The position numbers were made by a program, and so were the translations under genes. The notes under the pieces are model-generated. The model was not told the DNA's origin, searched no databases, and worked only from the letters and a program-made list of their open reading frames with translations. 37,138 nt of DNA, taken from NCBI GenBank assembly GCA_022560025.1, contig JAFISE010000244.1, forward strand, positions 1 through 37,138, written 5' to 3'. Shown piece by piece: positions 11,616 through 22,778 of this stretch (the first letter of the stretch is position 1; each line of letters opens with the position of its first letter). Source of the stretch: Stagonosporopsis chrysanthemi. Lineage: Eukaryota; Ascomycota; Dothideomycetes; Pleosporales; Didymellaceae.

Positions 11616-12329
11616 GATATGTTGCAGCACAGTTCATTCAACTCATTCATCCCAACTGTTTATTCGAGAAGATAGCAATTATTCGGTAGCTTAAAGATAA
11701 TGATTGTCCAATCGTAGCGATCTCCGCGGTATAGCTGAATCTGGAAAGAGTACCTTTGCAGCTTGAAGGTCCGATCACGACAAGTTGAGACATAATGACA
11801 CTTGTGAAATTTCAAGCACATACCTCCTTTGGGGCCCGGAGTTCACGGCCTAGAAAAGTAATATTGGTAGGCGATCGCCTCCACAAATCATGTAGCCTGA
11901 TCGTATCGGCGACCCAATCGGCTTTAGTGATGAGGTTAAGTCGCTGGGGGTCGTCGGCTTGACCGTCAGATTATGCAAGATTCTGTCTTTACCAATGGCC
12001 TCGATAACGGACGGCGTGTTTCTCGGTAGCGCATAGCGGCCTGGCAAAGATGTGAAGTTCAAAAAGTGCGGGACTGGGGTTGTGGCCTCACTGCGATCTC
12101 AAAATTTATCTCCATTGTTGAACTGAGAACCTTTGAACGCTGGCGCTTCGGACACTGAGAATCAAGAATTCCCTGTCTAGCACTCGAATATGCCTCCTTG
12201 ATCGATATGAACCAGGGTTTTCCGCATGAAGGAAAGGTTCATGCTCCATCCCCTCGCGTTACACGACATTGAGACCGTGGAAAATCATCCAATAGAAACA
12301 TCAGAGTAGATTTGGCATTTAGAACAAGT
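11616..12329. promoter_or_regulatory. P450 B promoter and cupin 3' region
   Basis: These 714 bases lie between the P450 B start and the cupin stop, with both genes on the minus strand. No coding sequence is supported. One CGGAGT occurs at 11837-11842, about 220 bases upstream of the P450 B ATG. No clear TATA box is visible. Confidence 0.35.
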
Positions 12330-13445
12330 CTAGCTGTGCTCGTGTTGATTGTGTTCAGTCTCTAATCCATTCATCGACTGCAAACCTTTTACACCGTTCG
12401 TCTTTCTGTGAACCAGGCTAACATTCTTTGAAATGCCGTTCTTCGCGTTCCAAAGACCTTTCTCATAGCCTGTAGGGCCTAGAGAGAGTGGTCTCGGATC
12501 GATGTCTGTTGTCCAGAGCTCGAATTCCGCGTTTTCTGGCTTCGAAGACGCCTCCAATTTCTCTTGCTGTTCCCATGTTCGCTGTGAGGCATACGCATCA
12601 TTAACGAGGTGTCTTTGGAAGAATGAGCCTTTCATCTTAGCGACTGCAAAGTCCCAATCAGTCGTATACTCGCGAAAGAAAGGCTTGTAGCCCAAAAGCC
12701 CCCCAATCCATCTTCCGATAACTACACAGGTCCAATAACCGACCTCTCGGCGGAAAGGTACCCATGCTGGCGCTGGCGTATAAGCATCGCCTCCATCCTG
12801 GATCTTGATAGGCTGTCAGCAAGAGTTCTGCCTTGCAGCATAACATACGATGATCAAGAACCTACTGCAAGAAATTGAATCCAGTCGAGTCCTCCGCCAT
12901 GCAGAAGAGCGTCGTGCCAATAGCCATACCAATTTTCGAAGAAAATGCGGTCGAGCTGGTAATCTAAGCCCGAATCTGAAGCACTCAAATAAACCGTCAT
13001 CTTTTCAGGAGAACTGGGATGGATGAAGAAGTTGTGGATGCTTCCTGCTTTTACTGAAATTTCTCCGTCTTCCGCAGTGACTACTTTCTGCTTTCCATCA
13101 ACGGAAATTCCCATAATGCCCGACTCGACGCGAAAATACTCTGTCTGGAACTGGTGAAAGTGTGGAGGCGGCCCTTTCGGTCTGTGCGGACTGTCGATCA
13201 ACTTTCTTAGATTTTCAGGAATCGGTCCCTCCACATTGTGGCGGTATGTTTGGCGGAAAAGGAAGCATCGTCCAGGGGGAGGCTCAAGAAACTCGGTTGT
13301 GAGCAGCCCTCCGAAACTGAAAAGCATCAATAGCAACTCTGGATACAGTTCTCCATAACAATGAGAATGAGGAGGGGAGGAACATAACGCACTTGACTAT
13401 GGTAGATTGCCCAGCACTACTGTGATAAGGAACAAATGGTGCCAT
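12330..13445 (-). CDS. Cupin-domain protein with a long C-terminal extension
   Basis: Three exons on the minus strand: 13445-13393, 13316-12866 and 12803-12330, giving 325 residues. The start was chosen because MAPFVPYHSSAGQSTIV splices in frame (donor GTGCGT, acceptor TTTCAG) onto the conserved body. His70, His72 and Glu77 in PPHFHQFQTE form the HxHx4E metal site of cupin motif 1, and His112 in GSIHNF is the motif 2 ligand. A mononuclear metal centre, and so an oxygenase, isomerase or cyclase role, is likely. After the barrel there is a tryptophan-rich hydrophobic stretch (YWTCVVIGRWIGGLLGY) that may touch or span a membrane, then a polar tail. It is transcribed divergently from the synthase, which suggests co-regulation. 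The patulin cluster also has a cupin, PatJ; orthology is not shown here. Confidence 0.85.
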
Positions 13446-14465
13446 TTCAAGCAACGGGATTGCGACAACCGCAGTAGCTCTGAATATTTATTTGTGGATA
13501 TCTTCAATTCTCTACTCCTACCGTACTATCTCCTACCAAGTGCCTTTATAATGACCAGCAAATCGTACTGGCCCCTCCGAGTCTGGTGCGCTAGGCCGTG
13601 GCTTACTTCTGATTGGTTGTGAGCACGATCAGCCAATCAGGAGCGGCCCTGAAGTAGCGTACCAGATCAGAGGGGGTCCATACATCTTGCCGGTCACTGA
13701 TAAAGCCATCTTGTCGATTTGGGACCTATCCCATGGAGCACTCCGCGCAGCCTATTGAGGCGTTACGACCTTGCAAGTCGAGGCCATATTCGTGGACTCG
13801 GACTGACTAGATTCGTCGATGCTAATCGATAGCTCCTTTGGGCATCGGAGACTAAATTCGGTCAGCTTATCGATGCAAGCTGCAACGACCCTGCAAGTTG
13901 CGTTATCCCCGTAATCTGCGTCATCTTCGCGATATCGTATTGTGATGCAGTTGTATCCAAGATTGCACAGATCTGCAGCCCGGGAATCTGTCTTGCGCAA
14001 CTTGTAGCGCATGCGTTAACCGTCGCTAGCAGCCACATGCCGAATTTGCTATGTTTCCCGGCGTCGATGTTACGAGGTTTCTCCGAACATGCTCTACAGA
14101 ATGTTACTCGTACCTAATGGAGAGTTGTTCGTGGAATACCCATGCAATCTCGCTATCTTCTCAGTGACGAATGAAACCTCAGTAAATCTTGGCCTGACCA
14201 ATGAACGGCCATACTCCTGACGAGATTCTGTCTCCTTCGATGTTTGACCGATTGCTCCTTGGGTGCACTATGTCTGGACTCCAGAACTGGGGAGATAGTG
14301 AATGTCTGTAGATAGTGGTCGCATCTATGTCGGTATGATTACATTTAGCTTGATAAAGGAAACATAAAAGGCTCCTTCCAAATGTTCAAATTGAACTTTC
14401 TAAGCTAAACCATCTACTGGCACACTCTTTCAATATTATATTCCGGAAGCTCTCATCGAACCACT
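13446..14465. promoter_or_regulatory. Shared divergent promoter of the cupin and synthase genes
   Basis: About 1020 bases separate two divergent ATGs. The region holds a MITE-like element (13549-13702), an ACTCCG at 13740-13745, and a TATA-like CATAAAAG at 14363-14370 about 100 bases before the synthase start. A roughly repeated ACGACC(T/C)TGCAAGT occurs near 13765 and 13885. A small minus-strand frame is not convincing as a gene. Confidence 0.45.
13549..13702. mobile_element. MITE-like palindromic element, copy B, in the cupin/synthase promoter
   Basis: About 154 bases bounded by TA dinucleotides. The whole element is one imperfect palindrome. The left end ATGACCAGCAAATCGTACTGG matches the reverse complement of the right end, GTGACCGGCAAGATGTATGG, and the pairing continues through TCTGGT(G/A)CGCTA to a central CTGATTGG...CCAATCAG hairpin. 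It matches copy C closely and copy A more loosely. It has no reading frame. It begins about 104 bases upstream of the cupin ATG, so it may affect expression of one or both divergent genes. Confidence 0.7.
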
Positions 14466-17400
14466 ATGCCTTCTCACAGTACCGTTTCAGATTCCAATGA
14501 GTCCCTGCCATCGTTCGACAAGTCACCAAAGCGCAATGCATCGACACCGAGTACTCCAAATACTGAGTACAGTCAATTCGTGGGTCGAAAATGATTAATC
14601 GATCCATTGCTAGTCTGCTGATCACACTAACAGTCTACCCGAAGTGATGTCGCCGTTATTGGCATGGCCTGCCGTGTAGCTGGCGGCAACAACAACCCAG
14701 AACAGTTATGGAAGTCTCTCCTCGAGAAAAGGGACTTCTCCGGAGACATACCGCCTATGCGATGGGAGCCATATGAGCGCCGCGATGTGCGAAATTCGAA
14801 AGCCCTCAAACAAGCAACCACGAAAGGATACTTCCTTGATCGACTGGAGGACTTTGACAGTGCCTTCTTTGGCATATCACCCAAAGAAGCAGAACAGATG
14901 GACCCCCAACAGAGGATTTCTCTTGAAGTAGCATACGAAGCCCTTGAAGATAGCGGAATTCCTGCTAAAAGCCTCTCCGGAAGCGACACGGCTGTCTTCT
15001 GGGGCGTCAATTCAGATGATTATTCGAGACTGCTTCTTGAGGATCTGCCCAATATCGAACATAACATGGGTATCGGGACAGCGTATTGCGGTGTACCAAA
15101 TCGGATATCGTACCATCTCAACCTCAACGGGCCCTCGACGGCTGTGGATGCAGCCTGCGCGTCGGGCCTTGTGTCTGTCCATCACGGTGTACAAGCAATT
15201 CTCCTTGGCGAGAGCAGCATAGCTATTGCAGGAGGAGTTCAGGCAATGTCCGCACCCGGAATGGTGCGTGTTCTGGATAAGGCTGGAGCTGTCTCGCCAG
15301 AAGGGCGATGCAGATCTTTCGACGACTCTGCACATGGCTACGGTCGTGGTGAAGGTGTTGGAGCCGTAGTTCTAAAGAATGTCTCTCAGGCTATCCGAGA
15401 TGGCGACCGTATTCTCGCTGTTATTAAAGGAACTGCGGTCGGACAAGATGGAAAGACGGCCGGTATAATGGCTCCCAATGGCACAGCTCAGCAAACCGTG
15501 GCCAAAAGAGCATTAAAGGTTGCTGACGTCGACCCTTCCAGTATTGGCTACATTGAAGCGCATGCCACGTCGACGCCGCTTGGAGATCCCACCGAAGTAT
15601 TGGCTCTCGCTACTGTCTATGGTAAAGATCGTAGTGAAAGTGAGCCATGCTATATTGGAAGTCTGAAACCGAACATCGGTCATTTAGAGGTATCTTCCGC
15701 CCCAACCTCTCTCATTTGCCCTAGTTCTTTCATTACTCCACTTTTATGTACCAGAGGACTCTGTTACTCTCTACATTGAACCACACCATCAACTCCTGTT
15801 TCAGAAATGAATGACTGACAATTTTATCTAGGCTGGCGCTGGTACCATGGGGTTCATCAAGGCTGTCATGACCGTACACAAAGGCATCTTAGCCCCTCAA
15901 GCCAATCTCGAGAAGCTCACAAGCAAGATTGATTGGGCGAATTCTGGTCTTAAAGTCGTTCAAGAGATCACAAAATGGCCTAGCGAAGAAGGGCTACGCC
16001 GCGCTGCCGTGTGCTCTTATGGATACGGCGGCACAGTTTCACATGCTATTATCGAAGAGTTTTCTGGCGCCCATGATCTGTCGAACACAGCATTGTTCGA
16101 AGCGGAGATCGATGAACCAACCTTGGTCCTACTTTCGGGATCGCAAGAAAAACGCTTGACCGCTCAAGCGCTATCTCTGAAGGAATGGATGGAATCCAGT
16201 GCTAGCCGGGAACATCGTCTTGGACACATAGCCTCCACTTTAGCATCACGTCGCGATCATCATGAGTTTCGAGCTGCGCTCGTAGTCGACAACCACGACC
16301 ATGCGATTGAGGCTTTGGGGGCGATCATTAGCCGTAAAAGCAGTGGCAGCATCACTCAGGGCCGTATCCTAGGGGGCGAAGTCAATAAGGATATGGTATG
16401 GGTCTTCTCGGGTCATGGAGCACAATGGCCTGAGATGGGCAAAGAGCTTCTCAAGAACCCCGCCTTCTACAACGCTATCCTTCCTCTTGATGACATTGTC
16501 AAGACAGAGATAGGCGTATCGCCCATCTCTCTACTCCGGGAGGGAAACTTCGGTTCCTCAGACGAGGTTCAGATTCTGACCTATTTGATGCAGATTGGCA
16601 TTAGTGCGGTACTCAACCACCGTGGCCTATACCCCAAAGCTGTGATTGGACACTCTGTCGGTGAAATTGCAGCGAGTGTCATCGGTGGAGCTCTGACGCG
16701 CGAGGAAGGAACCATCATCGTCACCAGACGTTCTGTTCTATACCGCCGACACATGGGCAAAGGAGCAATGATTCTTGTCAACAAACCTTTCGCCGAGATC
16801 GCTGCAGAAATTCAAGGCCGAGATGACCTTGCTGCGGCGATAGACTCATCCCCTTCATCTTGTGTTCTGGCTGGCTCTGTCGAGGCCATCGCAAAGGCTG
16901 CCGAAGACTTCAAGAGTCGCTCTATCAAGGTCATGTTTGTTAAAAGTGACATCGCGTTCCATTCGCCTACGCTGAATGACCTCATCGACCCGTTCACGAA
17001 GGTACTCGAAGGTGCACTCTCGCCGACATCTGCAGGTAACGTCAAGCTTTACTCGACGTCTCTTACGGATCCTCGTGGTCAAGATATGCGCACAACGGAA
17101 TATTGGGTGAACAATATGGTCAATCCTGTTCATCTCACTTCGGCAGTCCGGGCTGCTGTAGAAGACAACTACCGCGTATTCCTCGAGATATCTTCTCACC
17201 CATTGGTATCTCACTCGATCAGTGAAACCTTGATGCATGCAGGTATAGAGGACTTCTCCATGATCCCTACTCTAATCCGGAATAAGCCCAGCCAGAAATC
17301 CGTTTTGAACGCTATCGCGCAGCTTCATTGCACGGGTGTCGACATCAACTGGAAGATTGCTATGCCAGGTCAATGGGCTGGAGATGTGCCAAAAACACCT

Positions 17401-20046
17401 TGGCAGCACCGGCCTGTGTGGCGTAAGATCGAGTCTGGCCCAGTGAGCTCTTCACAGTCGCATGACGTGGAGAAACACACTTTACTGGGCCAACGACTTG
17501 ACATCGCCGGTACCGACTCGATCGTGTATTCAACGCAGCTTGACAACGATAGCAAGCCATTTCCTGGAAGTCACCCACTACATGGAACGGAGATTGTGCC
17601 TGCTGCAGGTCTCATCAATACATTTCTCAAGGGTACCGGCGCGTCTGCCCTCTTCAATGTCGTCCTTAAAACCCCTGTTGCCATCAACGCTCCACGGTCG
17701 GTCCAAATTATATCCAGCCCGGGCGAGGTGAAGCTCGTATCGCGCTTGATTCAAGACAGTGGTGATGCTGGCGGCTCCTCATCCTGGGTGACTCATACCA
17801 CGGCCCAGTGGAACTCTAAGCCCCTTTCTAGCTCAGACTCACCACCGATAAACATTGAGGCTGAAAAAACCCGCATCGGAACAAAGCTCGCTGACAATTT
17901 CTCCATTGACTATCTCGACAAGGTTGGTGTTTCGGCCATGGGATTTCCTTGGGCTGTAACCCAGCATTATGGCAACACCACAGAGATGATTGCACGGGTT
18001 GATGTCGCCCCAGACGTTACTGCAGACGGTGAATTACCCTGGGATTCGTCTTCCTGGGCCCCGATACTTGATGCCGCAACGTCAGTCGGTTCAACCATCT
18101 TTTTCGATGAACCAAGGCTACGCATGCCTGCTCAGATTGAGCGTGTAGACATCTTCACCAACCAAGATCCCCCCAAGATCGGCTGGCTGTACGTGCAGAG
18201 AGCGACAGGAGCCGGTTTGGCCTCGCACGTAAGCGTGCTCAACGACGCCGGCGAGGTTCTGGCTAAGTTTACGTCGATGCGCTTCTCGGAAATCGAAGGT
18301 ACCCCTGGAGCAAGTGGAAGTATGGAAAGTCTAGTGCACCGCATTGCATGGCCACCAGCGAGGTTTGCCGAAGAGCCGCTGGGTATTGATCACATTGTGC
18401 TGGTGTCTGATGATCAGTCAACAGCTGATCAGTACCTCAAGACTATACCAAGCAAGGTTAAGACAACCCTAGTATCTGCCACTGGAGACTTAGGCAGTAT
18501 CGTCAATTCCATTACGAAGGGTTCCGCAGTGGTATATGTCCCCGGAACGATTTCTTCGTTGTCGGACGTTGGAACAGCATCTGAGGCCTACACTTGGCGC
18601 ACTCTGGAAGTCCTCAAGTTCGTCGTGAACAACAGCCTTCCCGTCAAGTTCTTCGTCGTTACACCTCATGTTTCAGAGACGGAGACACCCACTGCACTTG
18701 CTCATGGTCCACTCATTGGACTTAGTCGTGTTCTTGCTAGCGAGCATCCCGAGCACTTCGGAGGTCTGATCGACACTGAATCCACAGCATTTCCACTGAC
18801 GGAGATGCGGTACGTTCAGGGAGCCGACATCATCCGCATACGTGATGGTGTCCCTCGCACTGCACTCTTACGGAGCTTGCCTCGAAGCGCTCTCCTTCCA
18901 TCTACACAAAAGAACCAGATACTTCCCAAACCCGATGGAACCTACCTCATCACTGGTGGCCTCGGAGCACTAGGTCTGGCCGTCGCAGGATTTCTGGTCG
19001 AGCAGGGTGCCCGCAGAATTGTACTTAATTCGCGACGTGGTTTGCCCCCGAGGAACACGTGGAATACCGCAGACGCGTCGCTCGCGCCTATCGTGGCTGC
19101 AATCCGTGCACTCGAAGCTCAGGGCGCAACTATCTACATTTTGTCTTTGGACATTTCTGTTGCTGGCGCGGCTCATGCTTTACAAACACGCCTCGACGCA
19201 CTTAGCCTACCGCCGATCCGAGGTGTTGTCCATGCCGCAGGTGTCCTTGACAACGAGCTTGCTCTGGACACTACGCAAGCAGCTTTCAAGAAGGTTCTCG
19301 CACCCAAGGTAACAGGCGGCTTGGTACTTCACGAAGTCTTCCCACCACAATCCGTCGACTTTTTTGTCCTGTTCTCGTCCTGCGGCCAGCTTGTCGGCTT
19401 CACCGGTCAATCTTCTTACGGTGCTGGTAATTCCTTCCTTGACTCTCTCGCCACGTACCGACGCGCACACGGCGACAAAGGTGCTGTAGCATTTCAGTGG
19501 ACTAGCTGGCGCGGTATGGGCATGGGCGCAAGCACTGACTTCATCAACGCCGAACTCGAAAGCAAGGGAATTACGGATGTCACGCGTGACGAAGCATTCG
19601 CCGCGTGGGTCCATACGGCGAAGTATGACATCGACCACGGCGTGATTCTGCGGAGTCTCGCGCTCGACGAAGGGGAGCCTCTCCCATCCGCCATACTAGG
19701 CGACATCGTCATGAGGCGAACCAACGAGAAGTCTTCCTCGCTTAATGACGATGGTAAACCAAACGGTGGTAGCGGTGGCCTACCCAAAGCAGGACCCGAT
19801 CTCAATGCATACCTCGACGAAAAGATCCGCACATGCATTGGCACGGTACTTGGGCTACCAACCGAAGAGGTAGAATCGCGAGCAGCACTTTCAGACCTAG
19901 GAGTCGACTCCGTGATGACGGTAACTCTGAGACGGCAACTGCAGCAGGCACTCAAGGTGAAGGTGCCGCCTACTTTGACATGGAGTCATCCAACGGCCAG
20001 CCATCTTGTCGGTTGGTTTGCAGAGAAACTTGGAGAGACAGCCTAA
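14466..20046 (+). CDS. Partially reducing polyketide synthase, 6-methylsalicylic acid synthase type
   Basis: Three exons: 14466-14579, 14634-15689 and 15832-20046, giving 1794 residues, the usual length of 6-MSA synthases. Domains in order: KS with Cys213 in DAACASG, His348 in EAHATSTPLGDP and His388 in KPNIGH; AT with Ser665 in GHSVGE; a dehydratase-like thioester-hydrolase/DH fold with His971 in HPLHGTEIVPAAG; KR from about residue 1426 (TYLITGGLGALG) with catalytic Tyr1586 in SSYGAGN; and one C-terminal ACP with Ser1750 in LGVDSVMT. There is no methyltransferase, enoylreductase or terminal thioesterase. This layout and the variant EAHATS and GVDSVMTV motifs are those of fungal 6-MSA synthases such as PatK and AtX; the mellein synthases share the architecture. 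The adjacent decarboxylase-like gene favours 6-methylsalicylic acid over mellein. The first exon encodes only a 38-residue Ser/Thr/Pro-rich leader. Confidence 0.95.
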
Positions 20047-20534
20047 GAGGGTTATTTGTTCAACACTACATAGCTGAGTTTTTTTTTAGAAACAACTAGA
20101 CACTTGCCTTACACTGAAGAGTAATATGTAGAAAGGAACTTGTTGCGGTCATACATCAAAAGTTCCTTCTATTAACCAATTCCTCACGTAAAGTAGCTAT
20201 CTTCAGCACCTTGCCTCTCTACTACTACTTGTAAAAAGCAGTTATCTAGACTTTCAGAAAGCAACAGTGCAGTCAAAGTATATTAACGCCATCATTCATT
20301 GCACTTATATTGTGAGCACCATGGAGCTCTGTGTTTATGGAATGCATACCGCATAGTCCGAAGTGAGGGACAGCATGCATGTGAAACACTCCGGACGATG
20401 GTGGCGCAGTAGCAACATTTCTGGCCTCCGCTACCCCACCTTTGCTTTTTGATGACATCGCAAGCATCGGGGCTCCGCTGCTTTCCGCTAATCCACACAA
20501 CTCAAATCTTCTTTCTCTCTCCCCGCAGATCGTC
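20047..20534. other. Intergenic region after the synthase
   Basis: These 488 bases follow the synthase stop and close the biosynthetic cluster on the right. A short poly-T run occurs near 20080. No gene, repeat or RNA is recognised. Confidence 0.45.
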
Positions 20535-21437
20535 ATGGTCAATCTTTCCAATGAAATAATACACGCGATGATAGCCCGATACAAGGCCGGACCAAGTCCG
20601 TGGGCTCTTGCTCCGCTGGCCGCAATCAATCGCAGTTGGCAACTTGTAGTGGAAAGTTACATCTGGTAATGTTTGAGTGTCGGACCAGCAGGATCTGGTT
20701 TTGAGCTTGTTCTTTTTCGATCTGTCTTTCGTTCTCAACCCGTGCGCAGGAGGCATCTCAAACGCCTCGAAATCGCGTTCGATGGGTACTTCGCTCGCCC
20801 CCATGACAGAGATGAAATTACCGAAGATGAGGGATAAGAAGAGAAAGGAGAAGCTAAGGTAATGGAGGGACAGAAGGTCCATCAAGACAAGATAGGGCAA
20901 ATGTTGGCAGACGCCAGCGATCAGAGCTGGAACGATGTTGATCACGCAAACGTGACTGATAAAGTCAAGAACAAACTTATTGACCAAGAAGCTATCCGAG
21001 CCTCCGACTTCCCTTATTCCGGAAGTGAGCCCCAAAGTCGAGCGCACCAAGCACGATTTGTCGCTTTCCAATTGGAGCACAGGCGCTTCTTCCTTGAGGT
21101 CAAGGCGGTCTGGGACCAACTCTATCAGTGGAGAAATGATCTTTGCATCGCCGAGATTATAATTCATGTGAAAGGGAACTCTCTTTACCAGTTCCTCGGG
21201 CCTGCGTTCTGTGAAGAAGGCACAGAGTATTTCCAGGACTGTCCATCGTTGTGGCTGGCAAAATTGCCTGCTTTACCCTCACTACCGTCTGTGAGATCTT
21301 TGCGGCTATGGGAGACTGTGAACGAAGAGATGGAACTGTGGCCGGCAATCGTAACAAGTAAGATTGCATTAATGCTTCCTAACAAACCAAGCTGGTGGAC
21401 GATAGCGTACCACTCAGTCCGCTATCGCCACGGATGA
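20535..21437 (+). pseudogene. F-box-like protein gene with an in-frame stop
   Basis: Exon 1 (20535-20665) encodes LSNEIIHAMIARY then LAPLAAINRSWQLVVE, a pattern typical of the expanded fungal F-box-like proteins. It splices (donor GTAATG, acceptor GCGCAG at 20749) to RHLKRLEIAFDG in frame. That frame meets a TAA at 20835-20837, then stays open to 21437. The later part has LPSVRSLRLWE and ELWPAIVTSKIALML, again like the C-terminal part of this family. No intron with acceptable splice sites that removes the stop was found. TAA could be a CAA changed by C-to-T mutation. The gene is therefore most likely a pseudogene, although an unusual splice or an assembly error is possible. The minus-strand frame over the same bases looks like a shadow. 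Confidence 0.55.
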
Positions 21438-22778
21438 TCCTGTCTGGCTCCATATTTTATCGCAGATGTCTCCTTACCATCACGTCAGGGATCTCTACCC
21501 CTCTTGTACAAGCATGCTGGATGCGAAATCGAACCACAGGCGTTGACTGTCGGCAGGATCAAATAACGCAAGTGATGGCCCAGCATCTCCGCTTTCCAAT
21601 GGATCATTGAGCCACGAACAGGCTGATACTGCCAGCATGTCCAACGGGACTTAGTCGGGAGGGAGTTGCTCGCCGTAGCTACGCTACGGCTTACAAGTCA
21701 ACTACGCTTGTGATACTACGGTTCGCCGCTCAAAAAAAAGTGCCACGGCTACGGCTACAGTACGTGAATACGGGTGGGATACTATACGTAGTTTCCTATT
21801 TGGGTAAAGCGCTGCCTATTTACGCAAAGTAACTACTTAAAATAGTAACCTTGGTGAACTGATGTTCAAGAAGGTACTTACTACCCCCCTAGTAACAATC
21901 GTCACGATTCTTGCGGAGGCTACGCTGCCACAAGACTCTTCTTTAGTCAGCCACTATAGTCAGCTGATTATCGGATTAGACAAGAGATCTAATTAAGCGA
22001 GCTTCGAAATTAGAGCTTGCTTATATAAAACCTTCACCACTACTAAGTACAGTACTACGGCCGTATCACTGAGCTATAAGCTACTGCTATACTACTACTA
22101 TACTACCCAAACCTTCACTACGTTCCTACCGTTTACTTAAGCAGTAGTCTGTAGTGGGCTACTGCAAGACTACTTCCTGTTGGAAACGCTAAATACTGCC
22201 TCAACGGAGGTACCCCTAAGAACAATCGTGGTAGTGCGTCGGACACGGTTCCACACGCTACAGTACCTCAGACCTAGCCAGCTCAAGCCCCATTTTTACA
22301 GCGAACAATTCTCTGTCGAAGAACGGTATTTGAGTCACTTACTCATCAATCACTGCTTCATCAAAAAGACTAGGTTCCGACGAGCCACACATGATGACGT
22401 TCAAATACCTTGTTCAACGGTACGCTAGCTATTTCGCCTCACTTGTTCATCTTGAAGCAATGTGCCGTACGTCTCGAAATGCGTAAAAGCTCCTTGCGTC
22501 ACGCCACAAACTGGATGCCACATGACACGGAGCCACCGGAGTTCGCAAGGCTGGTACTAGTTGAAGGACGTAGGATTTTCACCTGTGAGCCTCAACTAAT
22601 AGGGTTTGTGGAAGTTCCGCGTCGATTCCATGTGCTGGTGTTAACATCTTCTGCAAGTGTCGTCATCAAGATATTTTTTTCACAACAAGCTTTCATGTGA
22701 TTGCTATGCTGATACTTCTAAAACTTGCCCAGCGCCCGGACAGTCTTGGCTACTTTGTGACTACCCTCCACCTGCAAT
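21438..22778. other. Gene-poor degenerate region
   Basis: No gene is recognised in this 1.3 kb. The part from about 21650 to 22170 is rich in TACTAC, TACGG and AT-rich tracts. It contains a hairpin of GCCGTAG (21672-21678) and CTACGGC (21684-21690), with further TACGGCTACGGCTAC-like stretches near 21750. This looks like an old transposon remnant, but no transposase motif survives that I can read. The remainder is the 3' flank of the minus-strand membrane protein gene. Confidence 0.4.

Noticed and set aside
13752..14012. Minus-strand ATG-initiated frame of 86 codons inside the cupin/synthase promoter
   Set aside because: No domain, signal peptide or membrane segment, and its repeated VV-A-C-like pieces come from a repeated DNA phrase. 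It overlaps the expected promoter, so it is probably chance.
561..20046. Calling the cluster a patulin cluster
   Set aside because: The early enzymes fit, but none of the later oxidoreductases or transporters is present in the window, and the SDR cannot be equated with isoepoxydon dehydrogenase from sequence alone.
14466..20046. Mellein synthase as an alternative product call
   Set aside because: The architecture is the same, but a decarboxylase-like neighbour with full metal motifs and CYP619-like P450s point to 6-methylsalicylic acid. The alternative is kept only as a test.
20502..21167. Minus-strand frame of 221 codons with a hydrophobic middle
   Set aside because: It lies over the F-box-like exons, where the plus strand shows family motifs and good splice sites. 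It starts and ends inside that gene and looks like a shadow.
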